Source: an uncultured Roseburia sp. (GTDB lineage Bacteria > Bacillota > Clostridia > Lachnospirales > Lachnospiraceae). From it: DNA of 40,943 bases. The translations under genes were made by a program, and so were the position numbers. Below the pieces are notes generated by a model. It was not told the origin of the DNA. It ran no database searches and saw only the letters and a list, made by a program, of their open reading frames with translations. Of the stretch, positions 40,601 through 40,943 are shown piece by piece (positions within the stretch are counted from its first letter, which is position 1; each line of letters begins with the position of its first letter). Location: assembly GCA_910584215.1 (NCBI GenBank), contig CAJTYI010000016.1, positions 1 through 40,943 of the forward strand, read 5' to 3'.

Positions 40601-40943
40601 TTAGTTCTTTTTTTCCGCCAGCACCATGCTGATACTTCTGCCCTCAACCTTTGGCGCCTTCTCCACTACCGCCACATCGCTAAGCTCTTTGGCGAGATCA
40701 TCCAGGATGTGCCTGCTCGCGTTCATATGAGCCATCTCGCGCCCACGGAATCGCAAAGTAATCTTAACTTTATCGCCCTTGCTCAAAAACTTCTTTGCAG
40801 CATTCATTTTGGTGTTTAAATCATTAGAATCAATATTCGGTGATAAGCGAATCTCTTTGAGCTCTACCACTTTCTGTTTTTTTCTGGCCTCTTTTTCTTT
40901 TCTGGCCAGTTCATACCGATACTTGCCGTAATCGATAATCTTG
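40601..40943 (-). CDS. infC: Translation initiation factor IF-3 (5' end outside the window)
   Basis: The C-terminal two thirds of IF-3, which prevents early 50S joining and checks the initiator tRNA. Visible are the linker IIDYGKYRYELARKEKEARK at the window edge and the C-terminal domain (KVVELKEIRLSPNID to GRSISMVLAEK). The frame runs on past 40943, so the start and any L20-binding leader are outside. A GTG at 40870 is internal, not the start. Confidence 0.97.
   Translation of the reverse strand, partial: KIIDYGKYRYELARKEKEARKKQKVVELKEIRLSPNIDSNDLNTKMNAAKKFLSKGDKVKITLRFRGREMAHMNASRHILDDLAKELSDVAVVEKAPKVEGRSISMVLAEKKN

Overview
The window reads as ordinary chromosome of an anaerobic Firmicute, most likely a Lachnospiraceae (Clostridium cluster XIVa) species. 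Signs of this are the redox repressor Rex, a Re-type citrate synthase, LeuC/LeuD of the small clostridial type, a pheST T-box leader, ATP-dependent PEP carboxykinase, a SpoIID-like protein and consensus sigma-A promoters with strong Shine-Dalgarno sites. I see no phage, IS element, CRISPR array, tRNA or rRNA. The genus cannot be named from the sequence alone.

Layout. 0.2-6.6 kb: rex, then a minus-strand operon of Re-citrate synthase, a GntR/FCD regulator, NADP-isocitrate dehydrogenase and an ABC-F ATPase. It starts from a consensus promoter with a 12-bp GntR-like palindrome just downstream. 6.6-9.3 kb: a Cys/Gly-rich small protein, three small unknown proteins and a secreted InlB-repeat protein. 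9.5-16.5 kb: tyrA, a PilZ protein, queA, and pheS-pheT under a T-box. 16.5-22.1 kb: a YihY-family membrane protein, a large SpoIID-domain protein, a 6S RNA followed by a nine-copy octamer array, and pckA. 22.2-25.5 kb: cdd, an acyltransferase-like membrane protein and a Si-type citrate synthase. 25.6-30.3 kb: a small membrane protein, a CheY plus CheX-like pair, thrC and an AP2-like protein. 30.2-35.7 kb: leuC-leuD with a divergent LysR regulator, then leuS. 35.9-40.9 kb: minCDE, ilvN-ilvC and infC(partial)-rpmI-rplT.

Metabolically the window is rich in carbon-to-amino-acid steps: citrate synthesis (two unrelated enzymes), isocitrate to 2-oxoglutarate, PEP/oxaloacetate exchange, and enzymes for Leu, Ile/Val, Thr, Tyr, with Phe/Leu tRNA charging. 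No aconitase, leuA, leuB or ilvB is present here.

The least expected signal is in the gaps. I find three families of short dispersed repeats, each folding into several hairpins. R1 (about 84 nt, three in tandem plus one distant copy) carries its own terminator-like hairpin. R2 (114 nt, two close copies and one diverged) sits immediately 5' of cdd, leuD and pheS and includes or abuts their ribosome-binding sites, with stem changes that compensate between copies. R3 (about 100 nt, three full copies and one short) begins at the U-run of an intrinsic terminator in all four cases. These are the best candidates here for something undescribed.
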